Below, piece after piece: positions 1 to 8,063 of a stretch of 64,000 nucleotides of DNA. The translations under genes and the position numbers were made by a program. A model generated the notes under the pieces. It was not told where the DNA came from. It did no database searches and saw nothing but the letters and a program-made list of their open reading frames with translations. The stretch is from Mycolicibacterium alvei. Its GTDB lineage: Bacteria > Actinomycetota > Actinomycetes > Mycobacteriales > Mycobacteriaceae. Within the stretch, counting starts at the first letter, position 1; each line of letters begins with the position of its first letter. The stretch covers positions 4,154,001 through 4,218,000 of the forward strand of contig NZ_AP022565.1 of NCBI RefSeq assembly GCF_010727325.1, read 5' to 3'.

Positions 1-2
1 GC

Positions 3-587
3 GCCCGGTTCGGCGTGCTGCGTCGTGACCATCCCGACGCACCGATCCGCTGGTTCGACGTCGACCCGTGCTACGTGTTCCACGTGGCCAACGCGCACGA
101 AGACGGTGATTCGATTGTGCTGCAGGCGGTTCGCTATCCCGAGCTGTGGCGCAACGACGGTGGGTTCGACGTCGACGGCGTGCTGTGGGAATGGCGCATC
201 GACCTGGCGGCCGGGACTGTCCGCGAACGCCAGCTCGACGACGCCGGAGTGGAGTTCCCGCGCATCGATGACCGCTTGGCCGGCCTGCCCGCCCGGTATT
301 CGGTGTCCGTGGCGGGTAATGCCTGGATCCGCTACGACCTGACCACCGGTGCCGGTGTACGCCACGAACTCGAGTCCGGCGGACCTGGCGAAGCGGTGTT
401 CGTCCCAGGGGCGGGGCCGGCCGACGAGAGCAACGGGTGGTACCTCGGCTACGTCTATGACCCCGAGCGCGACGGCAGTGACCTGGTGATCCTGGACGCG
501 TCGGACTTCGGCGGAAAACCCGTCGCCACCGTCAAACTGCCGCAACGCGTGCCCTACGGGTTCCACGGGAATTGGATCAGCGCTTAA
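3..587 (+). CDS. Carotenoid oxygenase family protein, 3' part only
   Basis: This is the C-terminal about 194 residues of a non-heme iron carotenoid cleavage oxygenase (RPE65/NCED-like fold). The frame is open from the window edge, so the true start lies to the left. The stretch RWFDVDPCYVFHVANAHEDG contains one of the conserved iron-ligand histidines. The ending VPYGFHGNW is the typical C-terminal motif with the last ligand histidine. The family cleaves a double bond of carotenoids or related polyenes with O2. The TAA stop (585-587) overlaps a candidate -10 box of the next gene. Family assignment is fairly firm; the substrate cannot be told from the fragment. Confidence 0.85.
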   Translation, partial: ARFGVLRRDHPDAPIRWFDVDPCYVFHVANAHEDGDSIVLQAVRYPELWRNDGGFDVDGVLWEWRIDLAAGTVRERQLDDAGVEFPRIDDRLAGLPARYSVSVAGNAWIRYDLTTGAGVRHELESGGPGEAVFVPGAGPADESNGWYLGYVYDPERDGSDLVILDASDFGGKPVATVKLPQRVPYGFHGNWISA

Positions 588-590
588 TCT
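585..590 (+). promoter_or_regulatory. Candidate -10 box (TAATCT) for a leaderless antiporter gene
   Basis: TAATCT fits the mycobacterial TANNNT -10 consensus and is followed by six bases and ATG at 597, the spacing of leaderless transcripts. It overlaps the stop codon of the upstream gene. This favours ATG 597 over the in-frame GTG at 591. Confidence 0.45.
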
Positions 591-596
591 GTGCCG

Positions 597-1754
597 ATGG
601 CCGGGTTCGGGTTCGACACGCTGGCCCTGATCGCGGTCATCGGCCTGACCGGACCGGCGCTGGCCGCCGTGCCGCGACTGCGCATCCCGGTGGTCATCGG
701 CCAGCTGCTCGCGGGGATCGTGGTCGGCAGAACCGGATTCGGCATCGTCGATCACAACGACCCGATATTCACGCTGCTGGCCAACATCGGTTTCGCGTTG
801 GTGATGTTCGTCGTCGGCACCCACGTCCCGGTGCGCGACACCGCGCTGCATACCGCCATCCCCAAGGCGCTGTTGCGGGCGGTCTTCGTGGGTGCGGTGG
901 CCGCGGTGCTCGGCGTCGTGATCGCGCACGTGTTCGGGACCGGGCATGCGGCGCTGTACGCCGTGGTGATGGCATCGTCGTCGGCTGCGCTGGCCCTACC
1001 TGTGCTCGACGGCCTGCGCCTGCAAGGCCCGCACGTGCTGTCCGTCACCGCCCAGATCGCCATCGCCGATACCGCATCGATCGTGTTGCTGCCCTTGGTG
1101 ATCGACATCCAGCGGGCTCCGCGCGCGGCCCTGGGGGCGCTGGCCATCGCGGGCTGCGCGGGCGTGCTGTTCCTCGTGCTGCGCGCCGGGTATGCACGGG
1201 GCATGCGCCGACGCGTGCACCACTACTCCGCGAGGCACGAGTTGGCGCTCGAACTTCGGTTCAGCCTGATCTTCCTGTTCGGACTGTCGGCACTGGCGAT
1301 CGCCACGCACGTCTCGATCATGCTGGCCGGCTTCGCCCTCGGACTGACGGTGTCGGCGATCGGTGAACCGCGCCGGTTGGCCAGGCAGCTGTTCGGCATC
1401 ACCGACGGCTTCTTCGGCCCGTTGTTCTTCGTCTGGTTGGGCGCCTCGTTGCAGGTCCGTGAACTGGCCGATCATCCCGAATTCGTCCTGCTCGGTGTGG
1501 CTTTGGGCCTTGGCGCGGTACTGGCCCACGCGGTGGGCCGGCTGCGGGGACAGCCGATGGCGTTCGCGGTGCTCTCCGCGGCCCAACTCGGCGTGCCGGT
1601 CGCGGCGGCGACACTGGGCACCGAGCAGCACCTACTTGCGCCTGGTGAGTCTGCGGCGCTGATGCTCGGCGCGCTCGTCACCATTGCCACAACCTCGATC
1701 GCCGGGGTGTTCGCGGCGCGGGTGGCCGGCGAACCCTCGGAACGTCAGGGCTGA
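597..1754 (+). CDS. Cation/proton antiporter, CPA2 (Kef-type) family
   Basis: The roughly 385-residue protein is almost entirely hydrophobic helices, as in the Na+(K+)/H+ exchanger domain of CPA2 transporters. It has an N-terminal LRIPVVIGQLLAGIVVG stretch and central Gly/Ala-rich helices such as MASSSAALALPVL. No C-terminal TrkA-N domain is present, so it is a membrane domain alone. It probably exchanges monovalent cations for protons across the plasma membrane. ATG 597 was chosen because a TANNNT box lies six bases upstream; GTG 591 is the alternative. The 3' end overlaps the convergent MFS gene by 10 bases. Ion specificity is unknown. Confidence 0.8.
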   Translation: MAGFGFDTLALIAVIGLTGPALAAVPRLRIPVVIGQLLAGIVVGRTGFGIVDHNDPIFTLLANIGFALVMFVVGTHVPVRDTALHTAIPKALLRAVFVGAVAAVLGVVIAHVFGTGHAALYAVVMASSSAALALPVLDGLRLQGPHVLSVTAQIAIADTASIVLLPLVIDIQRAPRAALGALAIAGCAGVLFLVLRAGYARGMRRRVHHYSARHELALELRFSLIFLFGLSALAIATHVSIMLAGFALGLTVSAIGEPRRLARQLFGITDGFFGPLFFVWLGASLQVRELADHPEFVLLGVALGLGAVLAHAVGRLRGQPMAFAVLSAAQLGVPVAAATLGTEQHLLAPGESAALMLGALVTIATTSIAGVFAARVAGEPSERQG

Positions 1755-3268
1755 GCCGGCCTGCGGAACGCCGTCGCCACGATGCCCGCCGCGGCCAGCG
1801 CCAGTGCCGCCGCGATCAGCGCGGTCGGGGCGATACCGGAATCGAAGGCGATGCGGGCCGTTTCGAGTAGCGGGTCCCCGATCTTGGCGGGCAGATCGGC
1901 CGCCACCGAGGTGGCCCCGCCGATACTTTCACCGGCGTCGGTGGCCTGCGCCGGGGTAAGCCCGGCCGGCACCTGGATGTTGTTGCGGTAGAACGCTGTG
2001 AAGATGGTCCCCAGCGTCGCGGTGCCCACCACCGCGCCCAGCTCATAGGCGGTCTCCGAGACTGCCGATGCCGCACCGGCTTTGGCGGCCGGCACCGAGG
2101 CCACGATGGTGTCGTTCGACACCGTTTGGGAAATTCCGACGCCGAGCTCGAGCACGATGAAGGACACGATCACCGCGACCACCGACAGATCGTGGCGGAA
2201 CGCCAGGATCATCAGGAAACCGAGTGCGACAAAGATCAGCCCGGTGATCATCAACGTCTGCGGGGCGAAGCGTTTCGCCAGCTGGACCACACCGATTCCG
2301 GCGATCATCGACACCACCGCGCCGGGCAGCGTCACCAGACCCGCCGCCAGTGGGGACAGGCCGAGCACCAGCTGCAGGTGCTGTGAGATGAAGAAGATGA
2401 ACCCGATCAACCCCACGATCGACAGGAAGTTCGCCAGGATCGACGCGCTGAACGGGGCGTAGGAGAACAACCCCATGTCGAGCATCGGTGTGGCACTGCG
2501 CTTCTGGCGGCGCACGAACAGCACCGCCGACGTGATACCGACGACGAAGGCCAGCCCGGCGAAACCTGACAACCCATCGTGGGCGGCGGTTTTGATCGCC
2601 CACACGAACGGCAGCATCGCCGTGAACGACAGCACCACGCTGACCAGATCCAGCGGGCCCGGGTTCGGGTCACGCGATTCGGGCACCAGCCGGGGCCCCA
2701 GCACCAGCAATGGCAGCAGGATCGGCACCGCCACGAGGAACACCGAGCCCCAGTGGAAGTGCTGTAGCAGCGCGCCGCCGACGATCGGGCCCAGCGTCGA
2801 GCCCGCCGTGAAGCACGACGCCCAGATGGCGATCGCGAGTCGCCGCGACGAGGCCTCGGTGAAGATGTTGCGGATCAGCGACAGCGTCGACGGCATCAGC
2901 ATCGCGCCGAACACGCCGAGGGCAGCACGTGCGGCAACCAGGTAGGCCGCGCTGGGCGCAAACGCCGCTGCGACCGAGACGATCGCGAAACCGGTGGCGC
3001 CGATGAGCAGCAGGCGGCGCCGGCCGAACCGGTCACCGAGCCCGCCCATGGCGACCAGCAGTGCGGCCAGCACCAGGGAGTAGACGTCGACGATCCACAG
3101 CTGGGTGGACGCCGTGGGCCGGAAATCTTCGGCGATCGCAGGCAGTGCGAACGCCAGCACCGTGTTGTCGATGGCGATCAGCAACACCGGCAGCATCAGT
3201 ACCGCCAGCGCCGCCCAGGTGCGGGTGGGGGTGGTGACCGTCGGCGAAGCGTCGAGACGGGTGGACAT
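1745..3268 (-). CDS. MFS multidrug exporter, DHA2 (14-TM) family
   Basis: This 507-residue protein has the length and about 14 hydrophobic segments of EmrB/QacA-type proton-driven drug exporters. Visible motifs are the loop 2-3 motif A (LGDRFGRRRLLLIG), the TM1 segment LIAIDNTVLAFALPAI, and the antiporter motif C (GSTLGPIVGGALL). It likely exports cationic or amphipathic compounds. The gene starts 24 bases after the stop of the TetR gene on the same strand, so the two form a regulator-exporter operon. The ATG at 3268 is preceded by a GGGGGAGC-like sequence on the coding-strand side. Substrate cannot be inferred. Confidence 0.88.
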   Translation of the reverse strand: MSTRLDASPTVTTPTRTWAALAVLMLPVLLIAIDNTVLAFALPAIAEDFRPTASTQLWIVDVYSLVLAALLVAMGGLGDRFGRRRLLLIGATGFAIVSVAAAFAPSAAYLVAARAALGVFGAMLMPSTLSLIRNIFTEASSRRLAIAIWASCFTAGSTLGPIVGGALLQHFHWGSVFLVAVPILLPLLVLGPRLVPESRDPNPGPLDLVSVVLSFTAMLPFVWAIKTAAHDGLSGFAGLAFVVGITSAVLFVRRQKRSATPMLDMGLFSYAPFSASILANFLSIVGLIGFIFFISQHLQLVLGLSPLAAGLVTLPGAVVSMIAGIGVVQLAKRFAPQTLMITGLIFVALGFLMILAFRHDLSVVAVIVSFIVLELGVGISQTVSNDTIVASVPAAKAGAASAVSETAYELGAVVGTATLGTIFTAFYRNNIQVPAGLTPAQATDAGESIGGATSVAADLPAKIGDPLLETARIAFDSGIAPTALIAAALALAAAGIVATAFRRPAQP

Positions 3269-3292
3269 CGGGGGAGCTCCAGAAAAGTGTGG

Positions 3293-3868
3293 TCAGCCGC
3301 GCGGGATCTGAATGGTGCCCGCGGTCAGGCTGGTCATGATGGCGTCGACGATTTGGTGGCGCGGTGTGCCGTCCTGCTTGGCGGCTTCGTAGCCGGCGTC
3401 GAGCAGGGCCCAGAACACGCGTCGGGCCCACCCCGGGGGGTATTCGGGCCGCTCCACCGAGGCTCGGGTGAGCACTTCGACGATCGCCTCGTCGCCGGTG
3501 TCCAGGTGGGTTGCCAACTCGCGATCGGCCAAGATCGTCGGCTCGCTGTAGACGAACAGCACGATCGGACCCAGGTCGAGCTGGCTTTCGACGACGCGTC
3601 GCAATGCGGCGTCGGCCGGTCCGTGGGTGGGATCGGCGCGGTCGATGGCCGCGTTGCTGAGTTCGTGCACGTGCAGGGCAAGGGCCCGCAGTAGATCGGA
3701 ACGCTCGGGGTAGTACCGGTGCACGGTGCTGCGGCCGACGTCGGCGGCGGCGGCGATGTCGCTGAGCGCGGCGGACGGGTTGTCGGCCAGGACCGTCATG
3801 GCGGCATCGAGAATCGCCCGGCGGGTGCGCTCACGCGGCCCGCTGTGCGTCGATACCGAACTGGTCAT
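3293..3868 (-). CDS. TetR-family repressor of the adjacent exporter
   Basis: The 191-residue protein has an N-terminal TetR helix-turn-helix (RRAILDAAMTVLADNPSAAL then DIAAAADVGRSTVHRYYPER, about residues 15-65), followed by a divergent ligand domain. Position and the 24-base spacing to the MFS gene suggest that it controls its own transcript together with the exporter. Its start is supported by a candidate leaderless promoter. The ligand is unknown. Confidence 0.85.
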   Translation of the reverse strand: MTSSVSTHSGPRERTRRAILDAAMTVLADNPSAALSDIAAAADVGRSTVHRYYPERSDLLRALALHVHELSNAAIDRADPTHGPADAALRRVVESQLDLGPIVLFVYSEPTILADRELATHLDTGDEAIVEVLTRASVERPEYPPGWARRVFWALLDAGYEAAKQDGTPRHQIVDAIMTSLTAGTIQIPRG

Positions 3869-3875
3869 GAATCAA

Positions 3876-3881
3876 AATCTA
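3876..3881 (-). promoter_or_regulatory. Candidate -10 box (TAGATT) of the tetR-exporter operon
   Basis: On the minus strand TAGATT lies seven bases upstream of the ATG at 3868, giving a likely leaderless transcript. The 52-base gap to the next gene is strikingly AT-rich and carries two CAAAAT copies about 20 bases apart, which could belong to an operator. Confidence 0.45.
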
Positions 3882-3920
3882 GCATGACATATCCAAAATG
3901 AGACAGTGATGTCCCACACG

Positions 3921-4754
3921 TTAGCTGGGTGGGGTGAACCCGCTGGTCGGAGGCGGTAGGGGAGGGCGGGCATAGGGCGCCGGATGCGCCGCAACGGGAG
4001 CCTGCGGCAACAACCGGGCCAGTGCACGTCGGTGCCGTTCGGCCAACACTGCGGCCAGCACGTACTCGACCGGCGCGCCCGGCGGCGGCGGGGGTGAGAT
4101 GCGCGAGGCCACTTCGCCGAAGATCCGATGCCCCATCTCCTGGCGTATGGGCGGATCGAGCTGGGCCGAGCGGGACAGGAATTGCCGGGCCAGTTCGGCC
4201 TGAGCGGGTCCCAGCCCCGACAGTTCCAGCGAGCCGGCCCACCAGGCCAACGCCGGTGGCATGACCGGCGGCGGGTTCAGCCTGGGTCCCCGCTCACTGA
4301 TCACCACGGTGCCGGCGAAGATGTCGCCCAGCCGTTTGCCCTTGGCCGAAACCAGGCTGCTGATCACCGCGGGCCCGCCGGTCAGCATCCAGATTTCGAC
4401 AAACCCGGCCAATCCGCGGAACAGGGCCTGGCGGAAGCGTTCCGGACCGCCGTCCTCGGCCACCACCCGTAGCCCCACCGCCATCTTGCCCAGCGACCGG
4501 CCGCGGGTCGCGGTCTCCATCGCCACCGGATAACCCACCAGGGTCAGCACGGTGAAGATGATCAGGATCGCCGCCGACAACGCGTCGTCGAGCTGGCTCA
4601 GCGTCAGCGACCACAAAACCAACCCGACCACGTACCCGATCGCGATCACCACGATGTCGATCAATGCGGCCAACGTGCGTACCGGCAACTGGGCGATCGC
4701 CACGTCGAGGACGACGGCGTCCCCGGTCACCACCGGCGCGGGCTGCCAGACCAT
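3921..4754 (-). CDS. RDD-family membrane protein (Rv3695-like)
   Basis: The 277-residue protein begins with a non-helical lead, then an RDD domain: the helix PVRTLAALIDIVVIAIGYVV carries the Arg and Asp of the family name, and GRSLGKMAVGLRVV is the conserved second part. A roughly 110-residue soluble Pro-rich tail follows. The function of RDD proteins is mostly unknown; transport roles have been proposed. It is divergent from the SpoIIM-like gene across only 32 bases, and the order from here to 11.9 kb matches Rv3695 to Rv3688c of M. tuberculosis. The ATG at 4754 fits a leaderless start. Confidence 0.82.
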   Translation of the reverse strand: MVWQPAPVVTGDAVVLDVAIAQLPVRTLAALIDIVVIAIGYVVGLVLWSLTLSQLDDALSAAILIIFTVLTLVGYPVAMETATRGRSLGKMAVGLRVVAEDGGPERFRQALFRGLAGFVEIWMLTGGPAVISSLVSAKGKRLGDIFAGTVVISERGPRLNPPPVMPPALAWWAGSLELSGLGPAQAELARQFLSRSAQLDPPIRQEMGHRIFGEVASRISPPPPPGAPVEYVLAAVLAERHRRALARLLPQAPVAAHPAPYARPPLPPPTSGFTPPS

Positions 4755-4762
4755 ACCGACAC

Positions 4763-4768
4763 ACGCTA
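4763..4768 (-). promoter_or_regulatory. Candidate -10 box (TAGCGT) of the RDD gene
   Basis: On the minus strand TAGCGT is followed by eight bases and the ATG at 4754, consistent with leaderless transcription. It lies back to back with the plus-strand box at 4774-4779. Confidence 0.4.
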
Positions 4769-4773
4769 CCGAC

Positions 4774-4779
4774 TACGCT
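4774..4779 (+). promoter_or_regulatory. Candidate -10 box (TACGCT) of the SpoIIM-like gene
   Basis: TACGCT is followed by seven bases and GTG 4787. This decides the start: the longer open frame reaching 4664 would run antisense through the RDD gene and has arginine-rich noise sequence. Confidence 0.45.
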
Positions 4780-4786
4780 TTGTCGG

Positions 4787-5779
4787 GTGGATGTCGATGC
4801 GTTCGTCGTGGCCCATCGCCCCACCTGGGACCGGTTGGAACAGTTGGTAAAACGGCGCAGGCGGCTGACCGGTGCCGAGGTAGACGAGCTCGTCGACCTC
4901 TATCAACGGGTCTCCACGCACCTGTCGATGGTGCGATCGGCCGCCCACGATTCGGTTCTGGTGGGGCAACTGTCGGGTCTGGTGGCTCGGGCACGTGCCG
5001 CGGTGACCGGTGCGCACGCCCCGCTCTGGCGCGAATTCGTCCGGTTCTGGACCGTGTCCTTCCCGGTGGTGGCCTACCGGTCCTGGCGCTGGTGGCTGGG
5101 ATCGGCAGTGGCGTTCTTCATCGTGACCGTGGCGCTGGCGCTGTGGGTGGCCGGCAACCCGGATGTGCACGCAGCCATCGGAACCCCGAGCGAGATCGAG
5201 GAATTGGTCCACCACGACTTCGAGTCGTACTACAGCGAGCACCCGGCCGGCTCGTTCGCCTTACAGGTCTGGGTGAACAACTCCTGGGTGGCCGCGCAGT
5301 GCATCGCCTTCGCGATCCTGCTCGGCCTGCCCATCCCGTACGTGTTGTTCCAGAACGCAGCGAACCTCGGGGTGATCGCCGGGTTGATGTTCGGTACGGG
5401 CAAGGGAGATCTGTTCCTCGGCCTGATCACCCCGCACGGGCTGCTGGAGATGACGGCGGTGTTCCTGGCCGCCGCCGTCGGAATGCGGTTGGGCTGGACG
5501 GTGATCGCGCCCGGCGACCGGCCCCGCACACAAGTGCTGGCCGAACAGGGCCGCGCGGTGGTCGCCGCGGCGATCGGACTGGCCGTCGTGCTTCTGTTGT
5601 CCGGTCTGATCGAAGCTTTGGTGACCCCGTCGCCGCTGCCCACCTGGATGCGGATCGGCATCGGCATCGTTGCCGAATTGGCCTTCCTCGGTTACGTATT
5701 CCACTTCGGGCGCAAGGCCGTCCGGGCCGGGGAGAGCGGCGACCTCGAAGACGCCCCCGACGTGGTACCGACGGGTTAG
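4787..5779 (+). CDS. SpoIIM-like (DUF95) membrane protein (Rv3694c-like)
   Basis: The 330-residue integral membrane protein belongs to the stage II sporulation protein M-like family. It has a soluble N-terminus (VDVDAFVVAHRPTWDRLEQL), then about six or seven TM segments. In actinobacteria it accompanies RDD, DUF58 and MoxR genes rather than sporulation genes. The conserved stretch FALQVWVNNSWVAAQCIAFA lies in the second half. The GTG start is set by the TACGCT box seven bases upstream. The end overlaps the convergent DUF58 gene by four bases. The molecular role is unknown; an envelope function with the MoxR ATPase system is an inference from synteny. Confidence 0.82.
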   Translation: MDVDAFVVAHRPTWDRLEQLVKRRRRLTGAEVDELVDLYQRVSTHLSMVRSAAHDSVLVGQLSGLVARARAAVTGAHAPLWREFVRFWTVSFPVVAYRSWRWWLGSAVAFFIVTVALALWVAGNPDVHAAIGTPSEIEELVHHDFESYYSEHPAGSFALQVWVNNSWVAAQCIAFAILLGLPIPYVLFQNAANLGVIAGLMFGTGKGDLFLGLITPHGLLEMTAVFLAAAVGMRLGWTVIAPGDRPRTQVLAEQGRAVVAAAIGLAVVLLLSGLIEALVTPSPLPTWMRIGIGIVAELAFLGYVFHFGRKAVRAGESGDLEDAPDVVPTG

Positions 5780-7098
5780 AGCTTGCCCGCGGCCTTCATC
5801 GCCAGGTAGCGGTCGGCCAGGGCCGGCGCCAGATCCTCCGGCCGGGCATCGACGACGTCGACGCCGTGGGCCCGCAGCCGTGACGCAATGGCCCGACGGT
5901 CGTTGCGGGCCCGCTCGGCCGCCGCCGCGTCGTACACCGCAGCGGCATCGGAGCGACCGGCCGCCAAGTGGTCCACCCGTGGATCGGACACAGCGGCCAG
6001 CAGAACCTGATGCCGCGCTGACAGGAGCGGCAGCACCGTCATCAGCCCCTCGTCGAGCGCAGAGGCGTTCAGATCGGTCAGCAGCACCACCAACGCCCGG
6101 CCCCGCACCCGGCGTGACATGGCCGAAACCATCGCGGTCGCATCGGATTCCACCAGTGCAGGCTGCAATGGCGACATCGCCGTGACGAGCGCGGCCAGCA
6201 GTTCGGTGCGCGAGGCGCCCCACACCCCGGCGCGGGCCACCCGGTCGATGGCCAGGAAATCGACATGATCCCCGGCGCGGGCGGCCAGCGCCGCCAGCAG
6301 CAGCGCCGCGTCCATCGACCAGTCCAGCCGCGGCCACCCGACCGGATCGAGTGAGGTCGGGTCCACGCCGACCCGACCTGCCGAGGTGCGTCCGGTGTCG
6401 AGGACGATCACCACCCGCCGGTCGCGTTCCGGACGCCAGGTGCGCACCACCACGTCGGCCCGCCGGGCGGTGGCGCGCCAATCGATCGAACGGACGTCGT
6501 CGCCGACCACATACTCACGCAGCGAGTCGAATTCGGTGCCCTGACCGCGGATCAGCACCGGGATCGCGCCATCCAACTGCCGCAGCCTGGCCAGTCGGGA
6601 CGGCAGGTGCTTGCGGGACAGGAACGGCGGCAGGACCCGCACCTGGCCGGGCAGCCGCTGCGAGCGTTGCCGCCCGGCCAGTCCCAGCGGGCCGATCGAG
6701 CGCACCGTGACCAGCTCGCACCGCTGATCGCCACGGCGCACCGGGTGCAGTCGGGTGGACAGGGGAACCTGTTGTCCGGCATCGATATTGACCGGGTGTG
6801 CCCGCGGCTGTGCCGACGCACTGGGCGGCCAGGCGTCGCGGATCGCGCCGCGTACCCGCCGACGGCCGGTATTGGTCACGGTGAGCATCGCGTCGACGGT
6901 CTGGCCCAGTCGGGCGGTGGATTCACCGCCGCGAGCCAACGCAAGCCCACCGATCCGCCCCGCCAGTGCGACGTCAGCGACGACGGCGATTCCCAACAGC
7001 ACTACCAACACTGCGAAAGCCGTTTCCGGCCAGGGGGCCAACGCGATCGGCAGCACGCAGACCAGTGCCGCCAGACCCGCGCGGCCGGTGAGAACCAT
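5776..7098 (-). CDS. DUF58 / vWA-like protein (Rv3693-like)
   Basis: The 440-residue protein has two N-terminal hydrophobic segments (about residues 5-50), a beta-rich middle, and the DUF58 signature FDSLREYVVGDDVRSIDWRA near residue 215. The von Willebrand A-like part follows with VVIVLDTGRTSAGR, where the usual MIDAS pattern DxSxS is changed to DTGRT. DUF58 proteins are partners of MoxR AAA+ ATPases, probably in assembly or quality control of membrane or secreted complexes. Its ATG overlaps the moxR stop as TGATG, showing translational coupling. Confidence 0.86.
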   Translation of the reverse strand: MVLTGRAGLAALVCVLPIALAPWPETAFAVLVVLLGIAVVADVALAGRIGGLALARGGESTARLGQTVDAMLTVTNTGRRRVRGAIRDAWPPSASAQPRAHPVNIDAGQQVPLSTRLHPVRRGDQRCELVTVRSIGPLGLAGRQRSQRLPGQVRVLPPFLSRKHLPSRLARLRQLDGAIPVLIRGQGTEFDSLREYVVGDDVRSIDWRATARRADVVVRTWRPERDRRVVIVLDTGRTSAGRVGVDPTSLDPVGWPRLDWSMDAALLLAALAARAGDHVDFLAIDRVARAGVWGASRTELLAALVTAMSPLQPALVESDATAMVSAMSRRVRGRALVVLLTDLNASALDEGLMTVLPLLSARHQVLLAAVSDPRVDHLAAGRSDAAAVYDAAAAERARNDRRAIASRLRAHGVDVVDARPEDLAPALADRYLAMKAAGKL

Positions 7099-8063
7099 CA
7101 GCGCGGCACCGGGACTGCGGCCAGGATGCCGTCCAGTACTCCGTCGGGGGTCGCGCCTTCGAGCTCGGCCTCGGGACGCAGCGCCACCCGGTGGCGCAGC
7201 GTGGACCGGGCCATCGCCTTGACGTCGTCGGGGGTGACGTAGTTGCGGCCGGACAGCCAGGCCCAGGACCGTGCCGTGGCCAGCAACGCCGTCGCTCCGC
7301 GCGGTGACACCCCGAGCTGCAGCGAAGGGGAATGCCTGGTAGCCCCGACGATATCGACGATGTAGCCCAGCACCTCGTCACCGGCCAGCACCCGACGGAC
7401 CGCGTCGCGCCCGGCGGCGAGTTCGGTCGCCCCGGCCACCGGCCGCACGGCCGACAGGTCTCCCGGATCGAACCCCTGGGCGTGCCGGCTCAAGATCGTG
7501 ATCTCCTGATCCCGCGGCGGCAGCGGCACCGTGAGCTTCAGCAGGAAGCGGTCCAGCTGAGCCTCGGGCAGCTGATAGGTGCCCTCGTACTCGATCGGGT
7601 TCTGGGTGGCCGCCACGATGAACGGATCGGGCAGTGGCCTCGGCGTCCCGTCGACGCTGACCTGGCGCTCCTCCATAGCCTCCAGAAGTGCCGCCTGCGT
7701 TTTCGGTGGGGTCCGGTTGATCTCATCGGCCAGCAGTAGGTTGGTGAATACCGGGCCGGCACGGAACTCGAACTCGGCGGTGCGCGCGTCGTACACCAGG
7801 GAACCGGTGACGTCGCCGGGCATCAGGTCCGGCGTGAACTGCACGCGCTTGAATTCCAACTGCAGGGCCGCCGCCAAGGTGCGCACCAGCAGCGTCTTGG
7901 CCACCCCGGGCACCCCCTCCAGCAGCACGTGCCCACGGCACAACAGCGCGACCACCAGGCCGCTGATCACCGCATCCTGACCGACCACCACCTTGGCGAT
8001 CTCATTGCGCAGGGCCAGCAGGGCTTCACGGGCCGAATCCGATTCGGGGTGGGGCTGAGTCAC
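7098..8063 (-). CDS. moxR2: MoxR-family AAA+ ATPase (Rv3692-like)
   Basis: The 321-residue protein carries a Walker A-type loop (EGVPGVAKTLLVR), Walker B with sensor context (LLADEINRTPPKTQAALLEAM), and the C-terminal helical lid, the full length of the family. MoxR ATPases act as chaperones with DUF58/vWA partners. The stop overlaps the DUF58 start by TGATG and the start overlaps the upstream DUF4350 gene by four bases, so this is the middle of a tightly coupled operon. The symbol rests on gene-order match to M. tuberculosis moxR2. Confidence 0.9.
   Translation of the reverse strand: MTQPHPESDSAREALLALRNEIAKVVVGQDAVISGLVVALLCRGHVLLEGVPGVAKTLLVRTLAAALQLEFKRVQFTPDLMPGDVTGSLVYDARTAEFEFRAGPVFTNLLLADEINRTPPKTQAALLEAMEERQVSVDGTPRPLPDPFIVAATQNPIEYEGTYQLPEAQLDRFLLKLTVPLPPRDQEITILSRHAQGFDPGDLSAVRPVAGATELAAGRDAVRRVLAGDEVLGYIVDIVGATRHSPSLQLGVSPRGATALLATARSWAWLSGRNYVTPDDVKAMARSTLRHRVALRPEAELEGATPDGVLDGILAAVPVPR

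Noticed and set aside
4552..5883. 443-codon frame overlapping the RDD and SpoIIM-like genes
   Set aside because: Arg/Gly-rich out-of-frame translation of the SpoIIM-like gene; the GTG 4787 frame has TM helices and a promoter.
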